In this document: in pieces, positions 6,857 to 13,634 of the stretch
Layout of the letters: every line of letters starts with the position of its first letter
Numbering within the stretch: the stretch's first letter is position 1
Source of the DNA: DASYQV01 sp036005125
Lineage (GTDB): Bacteria; Acidobacteriota; Vicinamibacteria; Vicinamibacterales; UBA2999
DNA: 20,163 nucleotides
Direction of reading: 5' to 3'
Assembly (NCBI GenBank): GCA_036005125.1
Contig: DASYQV010000108.1
Location: 1-20,163 of the forward strand
The notes under the pieces: model-generated
The model's input: the letters and a program-made list of their open reading frames with translations, nothing else
The model's database searches: none
Told to the model about the DNA's origin: nothing
Position numbers and translations under genes: made by a program

Positions 6857-7859
6857 ACGCCTCTCCCGCCGCCGCGCCGGTCACGATGACGCCCTCCTCC
6901 TCGAGCTTGCGCGCGATGGCCACGATGTCCTGCTGCGCCTTCTCCACGTCGCGCAGACGGACCGCGCCGAGGACTTCCATCTCCTCGCGGAGCATCTCCG
7001 ACGCGCGCTTCGACATGTTGCCGAAGAAGCGCTTCCGGATTTCCTCGCTCGCGCCCTTGAGCGCGATGGTGAGCGCCTTCTTGTCGGCGCGCTGCACGAT
7101 CTCGCGCATGCCGTTGTCGTCCACGTTGACGAGGTCGTCGAAGACGAACATCAGGTTGCGAATCGAAACCGCCAGCTCGGGCCGCTTCGCCTCGATGGCC
7201 TCGAGCACGGGCGTGCTGACCGTCCGCTCGAGACGGTTGAACAGTTCCGCCACGGCGCGAACGCCTCCGTGCTGCTCGCGGCTCGGGCCGCCGAGCGTTT
7301 TGAGACGCTGCTCGATGACGCCCGAGATTCGCGTGATGACGTCGGGCGAGATTTCCTCGAGGCTCGCCATGCGCGTCAGCACGTCCACCCGCAGCACGTC
7401 CGGCAGCAGCGTGACGAGCTGCGCCGCGTTGCTCGGGTTGAGATGGGCGAGGATCAGCGCGATCGTCTGCGGATGCTCGCCCAGGATGAACTTCGAGAGC
7501 TGCTGCGGGTCGGCCTTCTCCAGCGACGTGAAGCCGGCCGTGGACTGGAACGACCGCAGCACGCGGTCCATGATCTTGCGCGCGCCATCGGGGCCGAGCG
7601 ACTTCTGCAGCACCTTGCGCGCGAAATCCAGGTCGCCGCGCGCGATGTAGTCCGCCGCGATGGCCGTCTGATGGAACTCCTCGAGGACTTTTTCGCTGAG
7701 CGCGGTCGACACGGGACCGAGCGCCGCCACTTCCTTGGCGAGACGCTCCGCTTCCTCCTCGGTGAGGTGCTTGAACACCTCGGCCGAGGCCTCTTCACCG
7801 AGCATGAGCGCGACGATCGCCGCCTTCTTCAGGCCTGAGGGTCCGGGCTGGGATGCCAT
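6846..7859 (-). CDS. fliG: FliG, flagellar motor switch protein
   Basis: FliG is the rotor protein that joins the MS ring to the C-ring and contacts the stator to make torque. The 337-residue length is typical. Visible are the N-terminal FliF-binding domain (SGLKKAAIVALMLGEEAS), the middle-domain signature EHPQTIALILAHL (EHPQ at about 128-131), and the C-terminal torque domain with its charged helix (LTIALKGASEEIRKRFFGNM, then MSKRASEMLREEMEVLGAVR). The ATG directly follows the fliF TAA with no gap and has GGGGAG upstream in the end of fliF. It overlaps fliH by 11 bp. Confidence 0.97.
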   Translation of the reverse strand: MASQPGPSGLKKAAIVALMLGEEASAEVFKHLTEEEAERLAKEVAALGPVSTALSEKVLEEFHQTAIAADYIARGDLDFARKVLQKSLGPDGARKIMDRVLRSFQSTAGFTSLEKADPQQLSKFILGEHPQTIALILAHLNPSNAAQLVTLLPDVLRVDVLTRMASLEEISPDVITRISGVIEQRLKTLGGPSREQHGGVRAVAELFNRLERTVSTPVLEAIEAKRPELAVSIRNLMFVFDDLVNVDDNGMREIVQRADKKALTIALKGASEEIRKRFFGNMSKRASEMLREEMEVLGAVRLRDVEKAQQDIVAIARKLEEEGVIVTGAAAGEAYVV

Positions 7860-9593
7860 TTAGCGCTCCCCTTCGTGCATCCAGGTCCGCAGGAGCTTGG
7901 CAATGTTCTCCGGCTCCTTGAGCGACATGGTCGAGACGCGTCGGGTCAATACCGGCAGCCGGAGGTTCTCCGTTACCTTCGCCTGGTGCTCCGCTTCGAG
8001 CTGCGCCTCGATCTCGTTCTCGAGGTCCGAAACAGTGCGCGGCTTGGGCGGGCCTGGCAGCGCCGCTCGCGCGGCGGCTTCCACGGCAGCGGCCGCCGCC
8101 TCCGCCTCGGCCTTCGCGGCCGCCTTCAGGGCCTCGCGTTCCCGGCGGCTCGGCTTCCGCTTCTTCTCGGGCAGCAGGCCTGCCTTGCGCAGCATCGGCC
8201 GCACCACGAGCAGGAACGTGAAGAGCACGACCAGCAGAACCCCGACCACCTTGCTGACCTCCTCGACCTGCGGGGTGAACTTCTCGACCAGATTCGTCTG
8301 CGTCGGACGTTCTTCGCTCGTGGGCTCGTCGAAGGACACGTTCTCGACCGTGAGCTGATCGCCGCGCGAGGCGTCAAGTCCCACGGCGGCGGCGACGATC
8401 CCCTGGATCTTCTGCAGCTCCTCACGCGTGCGCGGCGTGCGCGTGAGCTTCGTGCTGCCGTCCTTCTGCTTCTGCGGCACGTGGTCGTCGTCGAGGATGA
8501 CGGCCACCGACAGCCGCGCGATGTCGCCGGGCGGCTGGACCGTGTGCCGCGTCAACCGGCTCACTTCGAAATTGCTCGTCTCGGCGTTGCGCTGCGAGCC
8601 GGGCAGCGTCGCGAGCGCGGCGGGCGTGCCGGCCTGCGGCGCCTTCGGGTCGGCCGACGGCGGCGTGTTGCCGCGCGCACCGGCCACGAGCGCCGGCACC
8701 TGGCCCCCGCTCGCCACATCGCTCGACGTCTGCTTGCTGCGGAGCACCGTGTTCGGGTCGTACCGCTCCTCGGTCTGCTCGGTGGAGTTCGGGTTCAGCT
8801 TGAGCGCGACGTTCACGCGCACGCGATCCTCGCCCACCACGGGCGCGAGCAGCGCGACCACGCGCGCCGACATGTCGCGCTCGATCCGCTGCTGGCGTTC
8901 GAGCTGTGCCGCGCCGAGCGGATCGTTCGCGTTCTCCTCCGGCCGCGCCAGCGGACGTCCGAAGCTGTCGAGAATGACCACGGCCTCGGGCCGCAGGCCC
9001 TCGACGCTCGCCGCCACGAGGTTGCTGATGCCCGAGATCGTCGACGTCGCAAGCGGCCGGCCGCGCAGCTTGAGCACGACCGATGCCTTGGCGGGACGCG
9101 GCTCGCCGAACAGCGAGTCCTTGCCCATCGCGATGTGGACGCGCGCGCTCGACACCTCCGAGATGGTCGCGATGGTCCGCGCGATCTCGCCCTCGAGCGC
9201 GCGCCGGTAGTTCACCTTCTCGAGGAACTCGGTCGCACCGAACGCCGTGCGGTCGAAGATTTCGAACCCGATGCGGCCCGACGCCGGCAGGCCCTGCGAG
9301 GTGAGCTCGAGCCGCAGCTCGTCGACCCGCGTGTTCGCCACGCGGATGGCATGGCCGCCCGGGTCGAGCTGATACGGCACTTTGAGCGACTTGAGCTTGC
9401 TGACGACCTGCGACGCCGTCTCCGAGTCCATGTCGGAGAACAGGAGCGCGTAGTCGGTCGAGTTGAGCCACCACGTCGAGCCGCCGACAACGGCAACGAC
9501 GAGCACGAACGCGACGCCAAGCGTCGCGAGCTGCGTGCGCGTCATCGCGCCGCCGAGGCTCGTCAGTTTGTCGAGTAGTTGCTGAAAATCCAA
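7860..9593 (-). CDS. fliF: FliF, flagellar MS-ring protein
   Basis: FliF forms the MS ring in the inner membrane, the base on which the rotor and export gate assemble. The 577-residue protein has membrane segments at about 22-43 and 448-466, with the ring-building periplasmic domains between (YALLFSDMDSETASQVVSKL; ARVHIAMGKDSLFGEPRPAK). A Pro/Ala-rich linker runs at about 300-335. After the second membrane segment there is an Ala/Lys-rich tail (about 475-515) and the FliG-binding terminus ending ENIAKLLRTWMHEGER. The start is a TTG (9593-9591) giving MDFQQLLDKL. The sequence before it has no clear ribosome site and merges with a repeat, so the start is slightly uncertain. Confidence 0.95.
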   Translation of the reverse strand: MDFQQLLDKLTSLGGAMTRTQLATLGVAFVLVVAVVGGSTWWLNSTDYALLFSDMDSETASQVVSKLKSLKVPYQLDPGGHAIRVANTRVDELRLELTSQGLPASGRIGFEIFDRTAFGATEFLEKVNYRRALEGEIARTIATISEVSSARVHIAMGKDSLFGEPRPAKASVVLKLRGRPLATSTISGISNLVAASVEGLRPEAVVILDSFGRPLARPEENANDPLGAAQLERQQRIERDMSARVVALLAPVVGEDRVRVNVALKLNPNSTEQTEERYDPNTVLRSKQTSSDVASGGQVPALVAGARGNTPPSADPKAPQAGTPAALATLPGSQRNAETSNFEVSRLTRHTVQPPGDIARLSVAVILDDDHVPQKQKDGSTKLTRTPRTREELQKIQGIVAAAVGLDASRGDQLTVENVSFDEPTSEERPTQTNLVEKFTPQVEEVSKVVGVLLVVLFTFLLVVRPMLRKAGLLPEKKRKPSRREREALKAAAKAEAEAAAAAVEAAARAALPGPPKPRTVSDLENEIEAQLEAEHQAKVTENLRLPVLTRRVSTMSLKEPENIAKLLRTWMHEGER

Positions 9594-9602
9594 AACGTGG
9601 TC

Positions 9603-9650
9603 TCGTTCTCGGGCTATCGGGCTATCGGGCTACGGGCTACGGGCTTCAGG
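9603..9650. repeat. Short heptamer tandem (CGGGCTA family) in fliF-fliE gap
   Basis: Four to five near-identical 7-bp units (CGGGCTA, with TCGGGCT or ACGGGCT phase) run directly upstream of the fliF start. No inverted arm is obvious nearby. It is the third 7-bp repeat unit seen in this window. Confidence 0.75.
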
Positions 9651-9674
9651 CGGCTCCGGACTCACTTGATTGTC

Positions 9675-9724
9675 GTAGGCCGCATCTTTAGATGCGGCGC
9701 GCCGGGTCTAAAGACCCGGCCTAC
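9675..9724. repeat. REP-like double hairpin in fliF-fliE gap
   Basis: Outer arms GTAGGCC (9675-9681) and GGCCTAC (9718-9724) enclose two adjacent hairpins: an 8-bp arm pair around 9680-9697 and a 9-bp pair GCCGGGTCT/AGACCCGGC (9701-9720). The layout is that of a REP or BIME element. Related hairpins with the core GGGTCTGAA lie at 19375-19443. No RAYT transposase is in the window. Confidence 0.75.
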
Positions 9725-9751
9725 GAGTGTCAACCGAGGCCCGAGGCCTGT

Positions 9752-10075
9752 TCAGATCGGCATCCGCATGATGTCGTTGTACGCGGACATCAGCTTGTTG
9801 CGGATCTGCACCGTCAACTGAAAGGTCATCTCGGCGCGCTGGAGCGCGATCATCGCCTCGTGGACGTCGCCCGTCTTGTCGAGCATGTTGGTGGCTGCCG
9901 CGTTGGCCTCGTCCGTGGTCTTCTCGACGCTCTTCACGAGCTTGCCGAGCGTGTCGGCGAAGCTGCTGCCGGGATTGCCGGTCTTGAGTGCCTTCCCGGC
10001 GTCCGCGCCCGTGCCCGCCACCGAGCTGACGGCCGACGCCGCGGCGTTCAGGGCTTTCAACATGTCAATGGGCAT
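9752..10075 (-). CDS. fliE: FliE, rod-MS ring adapter
   Basis: FliE is the small export substrate that joins the MS ring and export gate to the proximal rod. The 107-residue length is normal. The conserved C-terminal half is clear: GDVHEAMIALQRAEMTFQLT followed by VQIRNKLMSAYNDIMRMPI. GGAAGG lies nine bases before the ATG. It starts six bases after the flgC stop, in the usual flgB-flgC-fliE order, and is followed by a 158-bp gap occupied by the CGGGCTA tandem and the REP-like hairpins before fliF. Confidence 0.95.
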   Translation of the reverse strand: MPIDMLKALNAAASAVSSVAGTGADAGKALKTGNPGSSFADTLGKLVKSVEKTTDEANAAATNMLDKTGDVHEAMIALQRAEMTFQLTVQIRNKLMSAYNDIMRMPI

Positions 10076-10081
10076 GACGGT

Positions 10082-10507
10082 TTACCTTCCGAGCTCCAAC
10101 GCCTTGGCGACCATGTCGCGGATCAGCGAGATGGCCGCGAGGTTTGCCTGATACGCGCGCGCGGCGCCGAGCATGTCCACCATTTCCTGCGGCGCGTCGA
10201 CGTTGGGCAGCGCCACGAATCCGTCGGCGTCGGCATCCGGATGCGACGGCTCGTACCTGCGGCGGAACGGTGCCTGGTCCTCCACGACCGACGCGACTCG
10301 AACCCCCGTTGCGCTCGCGCGGCCAAGGGCCGCGTCGAAAGCCTTGTCGTCGGCTGCGAGCACGACGTCGCGCCGGCGGTAGGGTTCGCCGTTGGCGGTA
10401 CGCGTCGATTCCTGGTTCGCGAGGTTGGAGACGGCGACCTCGATGCGCTTCTTCTCCGCGTTGAGCGCAGACGCGCTGGCGGTGATGGCGGCATTCAGCG
10501 TCGACAT
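10082..10507 (-). CDS. flgC: FlgC, proximal rod protein
   Basis: FlgC is one of the proximal rod subunits exported through the gate and stacked on FliE/FlgB. The 141-residue product has the rod signature near its N-terminus (AVSNLANQESTRTANGEPYR, taking the place of the common NIANANTT form). It also has the FlgC-type centre YEPSHPDADADGFVALPNVD and the C-terminal helix EMVDMLGAARAYQANLAAIS. The start is three bases after the flgB stop, with GAGGG upstream. Length and order fit the family. Confidence 0.94.
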   Translation of the reverse strand: MSTLNAAITASASALNAEKKRIEVAVSNLANQESTRTANGEPYRRRDVVLAADDKAFDAALGRASATGVRVASVVEDQAPFRRRYEPSHPDADADGFVALPNVDAPQEMVDMLGAARAYQANLAAISLIRDMVAKALELGR

Positions 10508-10510
10508 GAT

Positions 10511-10897
10511 TTATTTGCCCTCGTTGATCGCGTAACGGACGAGACGGAACTTGGCCGCGAGCACCGTCTGCGCCGCGCTGAAGTCGCCGGCCGCGCGTCC
10601 CATCGTCAATAGCTCCCGATCGACCTGGACGTTATTCCCGTCGCGCCTCTCCTCGAGCCCTTCAATCTCCTGCTCGACGGCGCCATTGAGACCGCCAGGC
10701 GTCAGATGGAGTGGATGCGTCGTCTTCAGCGTGCCAAGCTGCTTGTCGAGCTCAGAGTCGAACTTCATTTCGCGCGCCTTGAAGCCGGGCGTGTCGACGT
10801 TGGCGAGATTTCCCGCGGACGCCACCTGGCGCGCCACCGAAATGGTCATCTGCCGACGAAGAGCCGCTACCAGGGCGGCATCAGAGATTCCGCTCAT
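10511..10897 (-). CDS. flgB: FlgB, proximal rod protein
   Basis: FlgB is the most membrane-proximal rod subunit. The 128-residue form starting MSGISDAALVAALRRQ has the rod signature ASAGNLANVDTPGFKAREM at about residues 26-44 and the C-terminal helical segment FSAAQTVLAAKFRLVRYAIN. A longer start at 10927 would add ten residues that begin inside the heptamer array and have no homology character, so 10897 is preferred. The ribosome site is weak (GGGA). It is the first gene of the structural operon; the sigma-54 promoter is about 260 bp upstream. Confidence 0.92.
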   Translation of the reverse strand: MSGISDAALVAALRRQMTISVARQVASAGNLANVDTPGFKAREMKFDSELDKQLGTLKTTHPLHLTPGGLNGAVEQEIEGLEERRDGNNVQVDRELLTMGRAAGDFSAAQTVLAAKFRLVRYAINEGK

Positions 10898-10920
10898 TGT
10901 TCGTGTCCCACGTATCCATG

Positions 10921-11015
10921 CATTCATGATTCATGATTCATGATTCGTGATTTGGAACCGCCGAGGCGTCTCTGCGATTTCGAAATCACGAATCAAAAAT
11001 CACGAATCGAGAATG
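10921..11015. repeat. Inverted heptamer array (GATTCAT/GATTCGT) upstream of flgB
   Basis: Left units ATTCATG repeat exactly every 7 bp, followed by TGATTCG. After a short centre (GGAACCGCCGAGGCG region) come inverted units AATCACG, AATCAAA, AATCACG, AATCGAG. The array lies in the predicted 5' leader of the flgB operon. Confidence 0.88.
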
Positions 11016-11020
11016 AAGCT

Positions 11021-11036
11021 GCCCGGACGTCCGGGC
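11021..11036. repeat. 16-bp perfect palindrome beside the heptamer array
   Basis: GCCCGGACGTCCGGGC is perfectly self-complementary. Its core CCCGGACGTCCG is repeated at 19527-19538, again a few bases beyond a heptamer array (19451-19524). This suggests a shared flank of the element. It would form a strong hairpin in the flgB leader. Confidence 0.6.
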
Positions 11037-11063
11037 CGTTTCAAGTATTGGAGCGCCGCGCCG

Positions 11064-11148
11064 ATTGGACCGCTATACGGCTCCAGACGAGAATTCCGAT
11101 CTCGTAACCGCGGGAGCCCTTGGCTGGTTAGAGCGAGCCGACGCCTGG
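11064..11148 (-). ncRNA. Structured 5' leader of flgB operon (candidate conserved leader RNA, copy B)
   Basis: Starting at the inferred sigma-54 start (about 11148), the minus-strand transcript carries a block at 11110-11138 nearly identical to one in the fliL leader. It then has a GGCTCC/GGAGCC stem (11113-11118 with 11079-11084) holding an inner 6-bp hairpin (11100-11105 with 11087-11092), and a block at 11064-11082 that is 18 of 19 identical to 299-317 before fliL. The rest of the leader to flgB (to 10898) holds the palindrome and the heptamer array. I assign no function. Confidence 0.5.
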
Positions 11149-11158
11149 CCGGCTATCA

Positions 11159-11174
11159 GGCAAGAGGAATGCCC
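11159..11174 (-). promoter_or_regulatory. Sigma-54 (-24/-12) promoter for the flgB operon
   Basis: The minus-strand sequence GGGCATTCCTCTTGCC has the RpoN GG and GC dinucleotides with correct spacing. It matches the fliL promoter at 11 of 16 positions, including all consensus ones. The start of transcription is inferred near 11148. An activator dyad lies upstream at 11226-11241. Confidence 0.75.
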
Positions 11175-11225
11175 GGGACGCGGGACGAAGAATACGTATA
11201 GTTCCGTGCAGATTGGCGCCGACCG

Positions 11226-11241
11226 GGTCGGAAGCCCGACA
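11226..11241. promoter_or_regulatory. Candidate activator-binding dyad upstream of flgB sigma-54 promoter
   Basis: The sequence GGTCGGAAGCCCGACA has the form GTCGG-N4-CCGAC, identical in both half sites to 559-574. An extra half site CCGAC (11219-11223) precedes it. The distance from dyad to -24 element is 52 bp here and 62 bp at fliL, a difference of one DNA turn. Confidence 0.6.
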
Positions 11242-11264
11242 TGGGACGGCCGGGAGGCCGGACT

Positions 11265-11365
11265 AGGCCTCAGGGATCAGGCCCCAGGCCTCAGGGCTGT
11301 TCAAGGCCCAAGCCTGCCTGATGCCTGAGACAGCCCTGAGGCCTGAGGCCCGATCCCTGAGGCCT
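11265..11365. repeat. Large inverted repeat made of GCCTCAG/CTGAGGC units
   Basis: Two 36-nt arms (11265-11300 and 11330-11365) match at 34 of 36 positions as inverted repeats, with a 29-nt loop. The arms are built from GGCCTCAG- and CAGGCCT-type words, giving a further 7-bp-like repeat family. It lies just past the stop of the receiver protein gene (11383) and could stop or stabilise that transcript. No clear T-run follows on the minus strand. Confidence 0.8.
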
Positions 11366-11382
11366 TTTAGGATCGCGGACGT

Positions 11383-11943
11383 TTATCGGCCTCGCATTTT
11401 CGGAGCCTCGCGATCCTTGAGCAGCATCTCGATTCGCGCCAGACGATCCTCGATGGCTTCGAGCCGCCAGGTGAGCTCCTTGGCAGGCAGCCCGCTCTCA
11501 CGGCTGCCCCCGACTTGCCTCGTCAGCTCGCGGTTCTCACGCTCGAGCGCCATGCGGTCGCGGATACGGCGGAGCACGACCTCGAGCTGCCCGAGCGCGA
11601 ACGGCTTAGCAAGGTAATCGTACGCACCTGCCCGAACGGCGCGAATGGCGGAGTCGATCGTCGCGTAGCCCGTGATAATGACGACGTAGCAGGATGGGTT
11701 GGCATCGCGCGCCGCCTTCAGGACCTGGAAACCATCCGCTCCCGGCAGGTGCAGATCTGTAATCACGACCCCGAATTGGGCGGGCGCCCGCTGAATCGCG
11801 CTGATTGCGGCCCGGCCGTCCTGCGCGGTTGCGACGACCAACCCCTGGCCGAGACAGAATTCCGACAGAAGCTCTCGGGTTTCCGCCTCGTCGTCTACGA
11901 TGAGAATTTCCAGCGGATCTCCGTTCGTCTGTGACGGTGGCAT
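11383..11943 (-). CDS. Receiver-only response regulator with C-terminal coiled coil
   Basis: The 186-residue product is a CheY-like receiver domain without an output domain. It has the acidic pocket D17/D18, the phospho-acceptor D63 (VVITDLHLP), T91 (VIITGYAT) and K113 (YLAKPF). The sequence is of the NtrC type (GYATIDSAIRAVRAGAYDYL), and the receiver is followed by the linker helix usual before an AAA+ domain. Here it ends instead in a charged coiled coil (about 125-178). The ATG at 11943 is preferred over an upstream start because GAGGGAG precedes it. It is divergent from the full NtrC-type activator and shares its upstream region with two dyads. Likely role: a phosphate-accepting partner or sink for the kinase, or a dimerising partner (inference). 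Confidence 0.85.
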   Translation of the reverse strand: MPPSQTNGDPLEILIVDDEAETRELLSEFCLGQGLVVATAQDGRAAISAIQRAPAQFGVVITDLHLPGADGFQVLKAARDANPSCYVVIITGYATIDSAIRAVRAGAYDYLAKPFALGQLEVVLRRIRDRMALERENRELTRQVGGSRESGLPAKELTWRLEAIEDRLARIEMLLKDREAPKMRGR

Positions 11944-11977
11944 GCCCGTTGCTCCCTCGCGGCCGAGTGTAGCCGTC

Positions 11978-11993
11978 TGTCGGTGAATCGGCA
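11978..11993. promoter_or_regulatory. Degenerate activator dyad upstream of the receiver protein gene
   Basis: The sequence TGTCGGTGAATCGGCA resembles TGTCGG-N4-CCGACA with two changes in one half site. It lies 34 bp upstream of the receiver protein ATG and about 66 bp from the perfect dyad at 12044-12059. Confidence 0.4.
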
Positions 11994-12043
11994 CCCGGCT
12001 TCAAATCTTCACTAACTAAAACTCGACTGTGCGTTCCCGTCCA

Positions 12044-12059
12044 TGTCGGATTTCCGACA
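12044..12059. promoter_or_regulatory. Activator dyad upstream of its own gene (probable autoregulation)
   Basis: TGTCGGATTTCCGACA has perfect 6-bp half sites with a 4-bp spacer. It matches the two dyads upstream of the flagellar sigma-54 promoters. It lies 15 bp before the TTG start of the activator (30 bp before the ATG) with no sigma-54 promoter nearby, a position that suits repression by the gene's own product (inference). Confidence 0.6.
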
Positions 12060-12074
12060 GGGACCGCCGGTCTG

Positions 12075-13487
12075 TTGACGCCCGACTATATGAACCAGCG
12101 CATCCAGCCATCCGTTCTGATTGTCGAAGATGACGTCGATCTCCGCCAGACCATTGTCGAGTCGCTCGAAGCCAACGGATTTGCGGCGGCCCAGGCGGTC
12201 GACGCAGCCGACGCGTTCGAACGGCTCAAGGCATTTGCCTATGACGGGCTCGTCGTTGACCTCCGCCTGCCGGATGCGGACGGCATGCAGGTCCTCGACG
12301 AGGCTCTGTCCCGCTACCCGCAGATCCGGGCCGTCATCATGACCGGGTTCGGCGGCGTCGCCGAGGCCGTTACTGCAATCAAGCGCGGTGCCGTGGACTT
12401 TCTCATCAAGCCGTTTCAGCTCTCACAACTCGCCCGCGTGCTGCAGGCGTCGATCGAACAGCAGAGACTGCGGGAAGAGAATGCCGAGCTGAGAGCCCAG
12501 CTGCGGGATCGGTTCAGATTCGACAACATCATCGGGCGCCACAGCACGATGCAGCATCTCTTCTCGACGCTCGAGCTCGTCGCCCCCATGAACAGCACCG
12601 TGCTCATCCAGGGGGAGACGGGCACGGGCAAGGAGCTCATCGCGCGGACGATTCACCACAACAGCCCGCGAGCCGATCAGCGGTTCGTCGCGTTCAATGC
12701 CGCCGCGATTCCCGAGACGCTTGCCGAGGCCGAGCTCTTCGGCCACGTGAAGGGGGCGTTCACCGGCGCCGTGCAGTCGCGCATGGGACGGTTCGAGCTG
12801 GCGCACCGGGGGACGCTCTTCATCGACGAGGTCGCCTCGATGTCATGGCCCCTTCAAGCGAAGCTGCTGCGCGCGCTGCAGGAAAAGGAAATCGAGCGCG
12901 TCGGTGAATCGCGCACGGTGAAGTTCGATATCCGCGTGATCGCCGCCACCAACAGCGATCTGAAGAAGATGGTGAAGGAAGGCACGTTCCGGGAGGATCT
13001 CTTCTATCGCCTGAACGTGATTCCGGTGACGCTGCCGTCGCTCAGGGACCGGCGCGAGGACATTCCGCTGCTCGCCCAGCATTTCATCCGCAAGTCGTGC
13101 CGCGACAACGGGCTGCCCGCCAAGACGATCAGCCAGGAAGCGCTGCGGGTGCTGATGGCCTACGAGTGGCCCGGCAATATCCGGCAGTTCGAGAACGCGA
13201 TCGAGCACGCTGTCGCGATGAGCGCGGCCGCGTCGGAGATTGGACCGCAGTCGCTGCCAGCGGAAGTGCGCGAGCGCGCCGGCTCGATGCTGATGCCGAC
13301 CGTTGCCATCCCTGACGAGGGCATCAATTTCACGTCGGTGGTGTCCCAGCTCGAACGCGAACTGATTCTGCGCTGCCTCGAGAAGACCGGCGGCAACAAG
13401 CGTCAGGCCGCGCGGCTGCTGCATCTGAGCCGGACGACGTTCATCGACAAGCTGCAGCGGCTGAACCTGGAGGAAGGCGCGGCGTAG
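12075..13487 (+). CDS. NtrC-type sigma-54 activator, probable flagellar master regulator (FlrC/FleR-like)
   Basis: This is an enhancer-binding protein that uses ATP hydrolysis to open sigma-54 promoters. The 470 residues hold a receiver domain (D19/D20, phospho-acceptor D62 in VVDLRLPDADG, K112), a linker, and an AAA+ domain. That domain has Walker A GETGTGKE (180-187), the sigma-54-contacting GAFTGA loop (227-232), Walker B GTLFIDEV (246-253) and arginine fingers in FREDLFYRLN. It ends in a Fis-type helix-turn-helix (about 428-462, GGNKRQAARLLHLSRTTFID). Translation may start at TTG 12075 or ATG 12090; neither has a good ribosome site. Its place next to the flagellar operon, and the shared dyads before both flagellar sigma-54 promoters, make it the likely activator. 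Relation to FlgR, FlrC or FleR is by context. Confidence 0.9.
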   Translation: MTPDYMNQRIQPSVLIVEDDVDLRQTIVESLEANGFAAAQAVDAADAFERLKAFAYDGLVVDLRLPDADGMQVLDEALSRYPQIRAVIMTGFGGVAEAVTAIKRGAVDFLIKPFQLSQLARVLQASIEQQRLREENAELRAQLRDRFRFDNIIGRHSTMQHLFSTLELVAPMNSTVLIQGETGTGKELIARTIHHNSPRADQRFVAFNAAAIPETLAEAELFGHVKGAFTGAVQSRMGRFELAHRGTLFIDEVASMSWPLQAKLLRALQEKEIERVGESRTVKFDIRVIAATNSDLKKMVKEGTFREDLFYRLNVIPVTLPSLRDRREDIPLLAQHFIRKSCRDNGLPAKTISQEALRVLMAYEWPGNIRQFENAIEHAVAMSAAASEIGPQSLPAEVRERAGSMLMPTVAIPDEGINFTSVVSQLERELILRCLEKTGGNKRQAARLLHLSRTTFIDKLQRLNLEEGAA

Positions 13488-13586
13488 CGAAAGAGGCTCG
13501 AAGCCGGGCGTGGATCCGAAGAAACTTGGCGTACAAATGATATTGTCGGCCGGCCGACTTGCCGCGAAGGTCATGAAGAAAAACCA

Positions 13587-13634
13587 AGAGCCCTTCGTGG
13601 TCTTCGTGGCCAGAGCCTTCGTGATCGTCGTGGC
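13587..13634. repeat. Imperfect direct repeat (CTTCGTGG units)
   Basis: Two adjacent copies of about 24 bp (13587-13611 and 13612-13634), each AGAGCC(C)TTCGTG followed by a second CGTGG. They fill the end of the 147-bp convergent gap between the activator and kinase genes and abut the kinase stop codon. Nothing else is seen in that gap; no clear terminator. Confidence 0.6.

Noticed and set aside
7875..9578. A 567-residue plus-strand open frame opposite fliF.
   Set aside because: Antisense shadow with Arg/Leu bias and no domain; FliF on the minus strand explains the region.
11065..11328. An 87-residue plus-strand open frame upstream of flgB.
   Set aside because: It covers the promoter, dyad and inverted repeat and has no protein-like features.
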